From: Phycisphaeraceae bacterium
GTDB lineage: Bacteria; Planctomycetota; Phycisphaerae; Phycisphaerales; SM1A02
Assembly: GCA_015709595.1 (NCBI GenBank)
Contig: CP054178.1
Coordinates: 1,617,205 to 1,681,204, forward strand
Direction of reading: 5' to 3'
Length of the DNA: 64,000 nt
The notes under the pieces were generated by a model that worked only from the letters and a program-made list of their open reading frames with translations, made no database searches and was not told the origin of the DNA. The translations under genes and the position numbers were made by a program. Position 1 is the stretch's first letter. Each line of letters begins with the position of its first letter. Shown here in pieces: positions 7,079 to 14,331 of this stretch.

Positions 7079-8047
7079 TTACGTCACCCGAATGCGCGGG
7101 TCGATCCACGCGTACAGCACATCCACCACCAGGTTGAACAGGATCAGCATCGTTGCGTACACGATCACCACGCCCATGATCATGGTCAAATCCTTGCCCA
7201 GCACGGCATCGACGAAGTGCGTGCCCACGCCCGGCACGGCGAAGACCTTCTCCACCACGAACGATCCCGTCATGGCCGCCGCCGCCGCGGGACCGAGGTA
7301 ACTGAGCACCGGCAGCAGGGCGTTCTTGAGGGCGTGGTGCAGGACGACGCGGTGCTCCGGCGCGCCCTTGGCCCGCGCGGTGCGGATGTAGTCCTGCCGC
7401 AACTGCTCGATCATGCCGAAGCGCGTCAGCCGCGCGATGTACGCGGCGGGGGGCAGGGCGAGGGTGATGGCCGGCAACACCAGGTGGCCCGGTGTGCCCC
7501 AGCCCGCCACGGGAAACCAGCCCAGCATGAAGGCGAAGACGATGAGCAGCACCGTGCCCGTGACGAACGCGGGCAGCGAGATGCCGATGAGCGCCACACC
7601 GAGCGTCACCGTGTCGGACCACGAGCCCGGTCTGACCGCCCCGATCACGCCCGCGGTGACGCCGATCACGCACGCCAGCAGGATCGCCGCCAGCCCCAGC
7701 GTGATCGAGACCGGCAGCGTGCCCGCGAGAATCTCGTTGACGGTCCAGTCCTGGTGCTGCAGCGACGGGCCAAGGTCGAACGGCCGCGCGTGCCCCGCGC
7801 CGAGGCCCGCCTTCCCCGCCAGCCACGACACGCCGGTGGCCTTGCCCAGGTAATCCCAGTAGAACGCCCACGGGCTGTTGAGGTTGTATTGGGCGAGCAT
7901 GGCCTCCGCAACTTCGGGAGGCGGGCGGCGGCCATCCTGCTCCAGCGGGTTGCCGGGAATCAGCCACGCCAGCGCGAACGTGACCGTGTAGATCACGAAC
8001 AGGAGCACGGGAAGGAGCAGCAGGCGTCGGAGGATGAGGGCGGTCAC
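7079..8047 (-). CDS. ABC transporter permease, DppB/OppB type
   Basis: A 322-residue inner-membrane permease for peptides or related solutes. Features: an N-terminal helix (ILRRLLLLPVLLFVIYTVTF), the family signature SPWAFYWDYLG, about six membrane segments, and the cytoplasmic EAA loop YIRTARAKGAPEHRVVLHHALKNALLPV that contacts the ATPase. It begins with GTG at 8047, overlapping the stop of the binding-protein gene in a GTGA junction, so the two are translationally coupled. No second permease (DppC) or ATPase gene follows; murQ comes next, 126 bases away. The rest of the transporter must be encoded elsewhere, or this pair uses shared components. Confidence 0.9.
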   Translation of the reverse strand: MTALILRRLLLLPVLLFVIYTVTFALAWLIPGNPLEQDGRRPPPEVAEAMLAQYNLNSPWAFYWDYLGKATGVSWLAGKAGLGAGHARPFDLGPSLQHQDWTVNEILAGTLPVSITLGLAAILLACVIGVTAGVIGAVRPGSWSDTVTLGVALIGISLPAFVTGTVLLIVFAFMLGWFPVAGWGTPGHLVLPAITLALPPAAYIARLTRFGMIEQLRQDYIRTARAKGAPEHRVVLHHALKNALLPVLSYLGPAAAAAMTGSFVVEKVFAVPGVGTHFVDAVLGKDLTMIMGVVIVYATMLILFNLVVDVLYAWIDPRIRVT

Positions 8048-10032
8048 TCGACCACCTCCACCTGCCACAGGTACTGGCTCAGCCGCGGGTGATGCGTCAG
8101 CCCGCGCACGCGGCCCGGCTCGTAGAGGTACAGCTGCACCAGGTTGCACAGCACGAGCATGGGCACTTCCTCGGCGAAGAGGTAACGCTCGCACTCGCGC
8201 AGAATGGCGAAGCGCTTCGCCGGGTCGGTCTCGCGGGCGGCCTGGTCGAGCAGGTCATCCACGCGCGGGTTGGAATAGCCGCGGTCGTTGTTGCCGTCGC
8301 CGGTGCGGCAGATGTCGAGGAACGTGGTCGGGTCGCCGTAGTCGCCGTACCACCGGCCGCGCCCGATCATGAACTGCCCGCTGCGAAGGTCTTCCTTGAA
8401 CGTCTTGTTCTCCTTGCCGCGCAGCTCGACCCGGACGCCCAGTTCGCGCTGCCACATGTCGCGCAGGGCGAGTGAAATGTCGCGGTAGCGCGAGGTGTTG
8501 GTGGAATAGAGCAGATCGACGATGGGGAACGGCTCGCCGCGTTCGTTTTCGATCAGGCCGTCGCCGTTGCGGTCCAACCACCCGGCCTGCTTCAGTTGCT
8601 CGCGAGCGTAGACCGGGTCGTAGCCCAGCCCGTCGGGCACGTCGTAGCCAGGGATGGAGCGGGGCGGCGTCAATGCGGTGGCGACCGGCTCGTTCAGCCG
8701 CGTCACCTGCGTGACGATGGCGTGACGGTCCACGCTGGCGACGAACGCGCGGCGGACGCGGGCGTCGTGGAACGGGTTGTTCCGACCGTCCGCCAGCAGC
8801 GGGCGGCAGTTGAAGGAGTAGAAGTCCGTGCCGAACGTGGGCAGGATGTGAATGTCGCGCCGCTCTCCCTGCCGCGCATCCGGCGGCGGCAACTGGGCGA
8901 GGGCCTCATCCATCGACATGCCGGTGCCGAGCAGTCGATCGAGTTCCGAGCGGTGTCGCGCCAAGTATCGCTCGAGCTGGTCGATCAGGTCCGGCTGATA
9001 GTCCACCGCGACTTCGCTCACCCAGTCCACGTCACCCCGCTTGAAGGCCAGGATCGCCGTGTTGGGGTCGCTGATCGACACCACCGCGACGGAGCCGCAC
9101 TTGACGCGCTCGGGCGAGTGGTAGTGCGGGTTGCGCTCCAGCCGGATGCCGCGCTTGTACCGCCAGTCGGTCAGGATCAGCGGTCCGTTGGTGACCAGGA
9201 CGCCCGGCTTGGTCCACTCGTGCTGTTGCTCGATTCGGCCGGAACTGGGATGCAGCGTCACAAAGGCGCGCCGGTCGAACGGCGGCGGCTCGATCGTGTG
9301 CCAGCCGCGATCGATGACCGCCTGCCTGGCCGCGTCGTCCATGCGCCACCCCTCCACGCACGGACGGTAGACGGGATTGAACGGACCGAAGCAGAGCAGG
9401 TCGAGGAAGTAGGGAGTGGGGCGTTCGAGCGTGAGGCGCAGGGTGTGATCGTCGATGATGTCGATGCCGACGGCGTCGCGGAAGCGCTGTTCGGTTTCGA
9501 GCCACAGCGCGAGGGCGGGGTCGAGCTGGTCGGCAGCACCCTCACCCCCGGCCCCTCTCCCAGGGGAAGCGGCGAGAAGGAAGGTGCGCAGGCGCTCGGC
9601 ACGCCACTCGAAGAACGCCCGCGCGCCTTCGATGTGAAAAAACATCATCGTGTAGTCGGCGGCGGTATCGGGCAGAATGGCTCGCATCCAGCTCCAGGCG
9701 AAGTCGTGGGCCGTCACCGGCGCGCCGTTGGACCATTTCGCATCCCGCCGCAGACGGAAGGTGTAGGTGCGGCGATCCTCGCTGACCTGGGGCATCGACT
9801 CGCACGCGGCGGGCACGATGGAGAAGTCGTCGTTCCGCCAGCGCACCAGCGGCTCGTAGAGCGCGTACGCCATGCGGAAGTCCTGCATCCACGACATCCG
9901 CTGCGGGTCGAGGGTGAAGACTTCATCGCGATCGACGAACACGAAGTCCGCGCGCGGCTGGGGGCGATCCAGCCAGACGGACATGCCCAGCAGCGCCAGC
10001 AGAACCAGGAACGGGGTGACGAGGCGGATCAC
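8044..10032 (-). CDS. ABC transporter substrate-binding protein, family 5 (peptide type)
   Basis: A 662-residue solute-binding protein of the OppA/DppA family. The N-terminus (MIRLVTPFLVLLALLGMSVW) is a membrane anchor or uncleaved signal rather than a lipobox. The family pattern is visible: LDPQRMSWMQDFRMAYALYEPL, TYTFRLRRDAKWSNGAPVTA, then DVDWVSEVAV and the C-terminal lobe YSTNTSRYRDISLALRDMWQ. Residues about 151-168 (LAASPGRGAGGEGAA) are foreign to the family and come from a CTCTCCC-type repeat inserted in frame. It is the first gene of a coupled pair with the permease. The substrate is unknown; oligopeptides are the default guess. Confidence 0.9.
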   Translation of the reverse strand: MIRLVTPFLVLLALLGMSVWLDRPQPRADFVFVDRDEVFTLDPQRMSWMQDFRMAYALYEPLVRWRNDDFSIVPAACESMPQVSEDRRTYTFRLRRDAKWSNGAPVTAHDFAWSWMRAILPDTAADYTMMFFHIEGARAFFEWRAERLRTFLLAASPGRGAGGEGAADQLDPALALWLETEQRFRDAVGIDIIDDHTLRLTLERPTPYFLDLLCFGPFNPVYRPCVEGWRMDDAARQAVIDRGWHTIEPPPFDRRAFVTLHPSSGRIEQQHEWTKPGVLVTNGPLILTDWRYKRGIRLERNPHYHSPERVKCGSVAVVSISDPNTAILAFKRGDVDWVSEVAVDYQPDLIDQLERYLARHRSELDRLLGTGMSMDEALAQLPPPDARQGERRDIHILPTFGTDFYSFNCRPLLADGRNNPFHDARVRRAFVASVDRHAIVTQVTRLNEPVATALTPPRSIPGYDVPDGLGYDPVYAREQLKQAGWLDRNGDGLIENERGEPFPIVDLLYSTNTSRYRDISLALRDMWQRELGVRVELRGKENKTFKEDLRSGQFMIGRGRWYGDYGDPTTFLDICRTGDGNNDRGYSNPRVDDLLDQAARETDPAKRFAILRECERYLFAEEVPMLVLCNLVQLYLYEPGRVRGLTHHPRLSQYLWQVEVVE
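9539..9572. repeat. CTCTCCC/GGGAGAG-type repeat inserted in binding-protein gene
   Basis: CCCTCACCCCCGGCCCCTCT followed by CCCAGGGGAAG. On the minus strand it reads GGGAGAGGGGCC then GGGGGTGAGGG, the same order as the copy in purL near 57590. It adds SPGRGAGGEG to the protein without a frame shift. Confidence 0.7.
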
Positions 10033-10047
10033 GGTGAGAGTGTATCG

Positions 10048-10716
10048 TCACCCCTCCAGCCCGAGCGTCGCCGGATCGAGTTCCAGCGCGCCCGGCCCCA
10101 TCGGCATTTCGAATCGCTGGCGCGTGGTGCAGTACCCCAGTCCGCCCATGCGACCGATGGCGCGAAGCGACGCCGGATCGATGTGCAGCCGCTCATTGAC
10201 GATCGAATCGTCGAGATGGACGTGAACCACCTGCCCGATGACCACGTTCCCCCCGGCGGGCGCGCCGGGGTTGGTGCGAACGACCGAGAGCGTCTCGCAC
10301 TCGAAGGCCCACGGCGAGCGGGCCACCCGGGGCGGCGCGACTTTCTCGCTGGGTGCGGCTTCCAGACCGGCCAGTTCCCACTCGCTCTGGTCCGGGGGCA
10401 GGTCGGCGGACGTGGCGGCCATCTCCCGCGCCAGGTGCTCGCTGGCCCCGCAGACCACGAACTGTCCCGTGCCGCCCTCGCTCCGCGGCTTGCAGTTGCG
10501 AAGCGTGTCCTTCTCCTGCCCGGCGCTGTTGTTGGCCGGGCAGATGATGATCGTCATGGGGTTCGACCCCACGCCGTTGAAGAACGAGAACGGCGCCAGG
10601 TTCCGCGCGCCGGCGGGCGACACGGTGGACACCCACGCGATGGGTCGCGGCACGATGCAGCCGATGAGCAGCTTGTAGCGTTCGCGCGGCGCGAGCGATT
10701 CGGGGTTGATCTCCAT
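10048..10716 (-). CDS. Flavin reductase-like FMN-binding protein
   Basis: A 222-residue split-barrel flavoprotein of the flavin reductase-like domain family. It begins in the family manner (LAPRERYKLLIGCIVPRPIAWVST), then NLAPFSFFNGVGSNPMTIII and RNCKPRSEGGTGQFVV, with VVIGQVVHVHLDD in the second half. Members bind FMN and reduce flavin or act on unknown electron acceptors. The Asn/Pro-rich loop after the first strand matches the FMN phosphate site of relatives. It stands alone, 15 bases downstream of the binding-protein gene stop on the opposite side of a short gap and 32 bases from the kinase gene. The substrate cannot be told from sequence. Confidence 0.85.
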   Translation of the reverse strand: MEINPESLAPRERYKLLIGCIVPRPIAWVSTVSPAGARNLAPFSFFNGVGSNPMTIIICPANNSAGQEKDTLRNCKPRSEGGTGQFVVCGASEHLAREMAATSADLPPDQSEWELAGLEAAPSEKVAPPRVARSPWAFECETLSVVRTNPGAPAGGNVVIGQVVHVHLDDSIVNERLHIDPASLRAIGRMGGLGYCTTRQRFEMPMGPGALELDPATLGLEG

Positions 10717-10747
10717 GAAGGAGTGTAGCGAACGATCGTCTCACGTT

Positions 10748-13591
10748 TCATCGTGAACCGCGCCAGCGGCCCAGTTCGGCGACCGCGGCGTCCCGTTCAG
10801 CGGTGTTGCCGACCGCCTCGTAGAGGCGGATGACGCGCTCCAGAGCTTCGAGGCGGCGCGCGTGCTGGTCTCCCAGCACTTCCCGAAGCCGGCGCTCGCC
10901 GTCGAGGATCAAGGGACGCGCTTCCTCCAACCGCCCCTGCGCCAGCAGGCATCCGCCCAATACGGTGGCGCTGTTGGCGGTGAGCCAGTGGGCCGCGTCC
11001 CATGCCTGGCGCAGGTCGTATGCCCGTCGAAGCAGCGATTCGGCCTCGGCGAGTTGTCCATCGTCCACCAGAACCGATCCGAGGATGGACAGCGTCTGCG
11101 TGATCCGCTGATCCCCCGCGGGGAGCACGGCCTCGTGGATGGTCAAGGCGTGCCGGCCCGCCGCTTCCGCCTCGTCCAGGTCGCCGCAGGCGCGGAGCGC
11201 CAGCGCCAGCATGGCATACCGTCCCGCGAGATTGGCGTCGTCAGCGTATCCGGCGTTGCGAAGCGCGATCGAATATACCTCCACCGACTCACGCAGCGCC
11301 TGCACGCCGCGCTCCGGTTCGCCCGCGTCCACCAGCATCGAGCCCAGTTGCATCAGCGCGGAGGAGACCTGGGGGTGGTAGTCGCCCAGAATGGCGCGTC
11401 GAAGGCGGATGACTTCGTTGAAACGCGCCTCCGCCGCGCGATAGTCGCCGCGCGCCTCCTCCGCCAGCGCCAGGTTGTGATTCAGGGTCACGAGGTCGGG
11501 ATGATCGGCTGGGAGAATGACTTGGAACATCGTCAGGGCCTCGTGCCACAGGGCGGCGGCCTCCGCGATCTCCCCGCTGCTGAACAAAGCGTTGGCCAGA
11601 CTGTTGATGCCCGTGGCCAGATCGGGGTGATTGGCGGGGAGCGTTGCACGCGCGATCTCCACGTGCCTTCGGTGCATGGCTGCGGCCTCGCGCCAGTTCC
11701 GCCGCGAGGCGTGCGAACGGGCGATGGCGTCCAGCACGGGAAGAACCTGCTCGCCGGCTTCGCCGAAATGCCGCTCCGCGATGCGACGGGCCTCGGCGAG
11801 GTCGGCATCCGCCTCGTCATGGCGACCAGCGGTCATCCGGAGCTCACCCAGCCAGAGATGCGCCCGTGCCGCGACGTCCGGTCGCTCCGCGGGAGCGCGG
11901 TTGCAGCGTTCCACGGCCTCAATCAGGTGGGCCTCCGCCTCGACGACGCGGCCAAGTCGGAACTCGCACCATCCGAGTTCCGACAGGATCATCGCCACGC
12001 GCAACGATCCGATCGCGTCGGTCGGCTCGGGGGCGACCGCCCGGGCGCGCTCGAGCAGCACCAGAGCGGCTCGGTACTCGCCCAGGGAGCGGTACGTCGT
12101 CCCCAGCGTCGCCAGCACTTCCGCCATCACGGCGGGCTGGTCCGCCAGTTCGATTTCGGCTCGCTCCGCCGCCCGCTGCGTCACTTCACGCATGGTGATC
12201 TCGCGGCCCAGGGCGACGTGCGGGCGGGCAGTGGCCAGCGTGTCGTGCAGAAACCGGGCGACGCGGGCCGCGATTCGCTGCTGCGTCTGGGCTTCCGTGG
12301 CGCTGCGCTGGGCCGCCTCCGCAGATAACTCGGCGAGATCACGCTGACGTGTGGCGTGCGCCGCGACGCTGGCGATCACCGCAATGGAGGCCACGAGGAT
12401 GAGAAACAGGGCCCCCATCGCGCCTACCAGCAGCCGGTTGCGCCGGATGAACAACCGTGCGTGATAGGTCACCGAAGCCGGATGCGCTCGGATGGGTTGA
12501 TGCGACAGGTATCGCCGCAGATCCTCGGACAGTTCGCCCACCGATTGGTAGCGCCGACCGCGCTCCTTCTCCAGGGCCTTCAGAATGACAGTCTCCAGGT
12601 CGCCGCGCAGCACAAGGGTGATCGTGGAAGGGCGCGTCGGCGGGGACTCCTGAATGATCCGCAGCGCTTCGGTGATCGGACGTTGTTCGACCTGGTAGGG
12701 AAGCCGCCCCGTGAGAAGTTCGTACAGGATCACCTCCAGCGAATAGACGTCGCAGCGCGGGTCGATCTCGCTTGCATCGCCTCGTGCCTGCTCCGGGGCC
12801 ATGTACTGAAGCGTGCCGATGATCTGGCCGACCCCCGTTCCCTGTGCAAGAGTGACGCCCGCGGCCTCAGCGCTGCGCGCGATCCCGAAGTCGATGATCT
12901 TCGGCTCACCGTCGGCGACGAGGATATTCCCCGGCTTCAGATCGCGGTGGATGACGCCGCACGAGTGGGCGTACCGGACCGCGTCGCACACCTTGAGGAA
13001 GAGCGACAGGATGCCCTTGAGGTCCAGCCCCGTCTCGGATGCGTGAACATTCAGCGGCCGCGCGTTGGGCAGAAACTCCATGGCGAACCACGGAATCGGC
13101 CCGGTGCCGTCATCGTGAAGCCCCGCGTCGTAGATGCGAGCCATGCCGGGATGCTGCAGGCGGCCCAGGGTCTCCTTCTCGAACTCGAAACGCCGCAGCG
13201 CGGATCTGGAGAACAGCACCGATCGAAGCAGCTTGACGGCCACGGTGCGTCGAGGCGACTCCTGCGTCGCCTCGTACACGGCCCCCATGCCGCCCACGGC
13301 GATCAGGCGCTGCAGCGTGAACGGACCAATGCGCCGGCCGACAAGCCGTTCGCCGGGCTCCGGATCGTGAACGCCCGGCAACGCGAGCTCGCCGGGTGGA
13401 ACGATGAAATCGACATCGGCGGCGTCATGACCGGTCAACAGGTCGGCGAGCGCGTCGTGAAGCGCTGCATTCTCAGCGCGCACCTGGTCCAGCATGGCGG
13501 CCCGCGCCGCACCATGCAGCAGGAGTGCTTCGTCAAAGAGCGTCTCAAGCTGCTGCCACGCATCCCGGTGAATCGCTGACTTCTGGTTCAT
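10748..13591 (-). CDS. Ser/Thr protein kinase with C-terminal TPR repeats
   Basis: A 947-residue membrane kinase. Residues about 88-365 are a Hanks-type kinase: Gly loop AVGGMGAVYEA, VAVK with Lys120, IHRDLKPGN (215-223), DFG at 234-236 and APEQ at 265-268. A membrane helix follows at about 387-410, and the outer half holds tetratricopeptide-like helical repeats (DYRAAEARFNEVIRLRR and similar). This is the PknB-TPR layout usual in planctomycetes. One oddity: subdomain IX reads DVYSLEVILYEL, with Glu where the Gly after DVxSL is nearly invariant. The ECF sigma gene lies 22 bases upstream on the same strand, so the two form an operon and probably a signalling pair. Confidence 0.92.
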   Translation of the reverse strand: MNQKSAIHRDAWQQLETLFDEALLLHGAARAAMLDQVRAENAALHDALADLLTGHDAADVDFIVPPGELALPGVHDPEPGERLVGRRIGPFTLQRLIAVGGMGAVYEATQESPRRTVAVKLLRSVLFSRSALRRFEFEKETLGRLQHPGMARIYDAGLHDDGTGPIPWFAMEFLPNARPLNVHASETGLDLKGILSLFLKVCDAVRYAHSCGVIHRDLKPGNILVADGEPKIIDFGIARSAEAAGVTLAQGTGVGQIIGTLQYMAPEQARGDASEIDPRCDVYSLEVILYELLTGRLPYQVEQRPITEALRIIQESPPTRPSTITLVLRGDLETVILKALEKERGRRYQSVGELSEDLRRYLSHQPIRAHPASVTYHARLFIRRNRLLVGAMGALFLILVASIAVIASVAAHATRQRDLAELSAEAAQRSATEAQTQQRIAARVARFLHDTLATARPHVALGREITMREVTQRAAERAEIELADQPAVMAEVLATLGTTYRSLGEYRAALVLLERARAVAPEPTDAIGSLRVAMILSELGWCEFRLGRVVEAEAHLIEAVERCNRAPAERPDVAARAHLWLGELRMTAGRHDEADADLAEARRIAERHFGEAGEQVLPVLDAIARSHASRRNWREAAAMHRRHVEIARATLPANHPDLATGINSLANALFSSGEIAEAAALWHEALTMFQVILPADHPDLVTLNHNLALAEEARGDYRAAEARFNEVIRLRRAILGDYHPQVSSALMQLGSMLVDAGEPERGVQALRESVEVYSIALRNAGYADDANLAGRYAMLALALRACGDLDEAEAAGRHALTIHEAVLPAGDQRITQTLSILGSVLVDDGQLAEAESLLRRAYDLRQAWDAAHWLTANSATVLGGCLLAQGRLEEARPLILDGERRLREVLGDQHARRLEALERVIRLYEAVGNTAERDAAVAELGRWRGSR

Positions 13592-13613
13592 GCGTGCGAT
13601 GGGAAGAGCCGGT

Positions 13614-14192
13614 TCAGGTTGAAGTCGCGCCGCCTGCGATACGACTGCGCAGAAACGCCCGCGCCATGGTCCACTGGCGTTCCACCGAGCGCAGGGGCAT
13701 CCCCATCAACTCCGCGACGGCGGCCATCTCCAGCCCGCCAAAAAAACGCAGTTCGATCAACCGGGCCTTGGTTTCATCCAGCCGCGCCAGTTCGTCCAGG
13801 GCCTCGTCCAGCTCGACCAGGTCGATGGCCCGCTGCTCCACGGCGGCGAGAGCGTCATCCAGCGGCTCGCCAACGACGCTGCCACCCCGTTTCAGTCGCC
13901 GCCGCGTCCGGGCGTGATCGACGAGAATCCGTCGCATGGCTCGGGACGCGACGCCGAAAAACTGAGCTCGATCGCGGAAGCCGATGCTGTCTTGACCGAC
14001 CAGCTTGATGTAAACCTCGTGAACCAAGGCGGTTGCGGAGAGCGTGTGCCCCTGTCGCTCACCGGCGACGTAGCCCTGAGCCAGCCGTCGCAGCTCGCCA
14101 TACACGATCGGAAAGAGGGACTGCACGGCCTCGCGGCTGCCGCCCGAGGCCAAGTTGAGCAGCCGAGTGACCTCGCCTGGCTCACCCTGCAT
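13614..14192 (-). CDS. ECF-type RNA polymerase sigma factor (planctomycete group)
   Basis: A 192-residue sigma factor of the TIGR02999-like ECF group that is abundant in planctomycetes and usually sits beside Ser/Thr kinases. Sigma region 2 is SLFPIVYGELRRLAQGYVAG through ATALVHEVYIKLV and FRDRAQFFGVASRAMRRILVDHARTRRRLKRGG; region 4 is the helix-turn-helix LIELRFFGGLEMAAVAELMGMPLRSVERQW. No anti-sigma gene is adjacent. The kinase gene follows 22 bases downstream, and in related ECF groups the kinase phosphorylates or otherwise controls the sigma factor. The start at 14192 is preceded by a purine-rich AAGGGGAAGGGAAA stretch. Confidence 0.93.
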   Translation of the reverse strand: MQGEPGEVTRLLNLASGGSREAVQSLFPIVYGELRRLAQGYVAGERQGHTLSATALVHEVYIKLVGQDSIGFRDRAQFFGVASRAMRRILVDHARTRRRLKRGGSVVGEPLDDALAAVEQRAIDLVELDEALDELARLDETKARLIELRFFGGLEMAAVAELMGMPLRSVERQWTMARAFLRSRIAGGATST

Positions 14193-14331
14193 GAAGATGG
14201 TTTCCCTTCCCCTTCAGAAAAGTGGCGGACAAGTCAGGTCGCTGTCGCGGCGTGGAGCAGGCCGTCCCGGGCCAATCACCATCTTGCCATGATTCCCGAT
14301 CGGTGCAAGCCGATTCGGGCGGAGAGAAGCC

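Noticed and set aside
7079-10032. Complete peptide ABC transporter operon
   Set aside because: Only one permease and the binding protein are present; DppC-type permease and ATPases are missing here.
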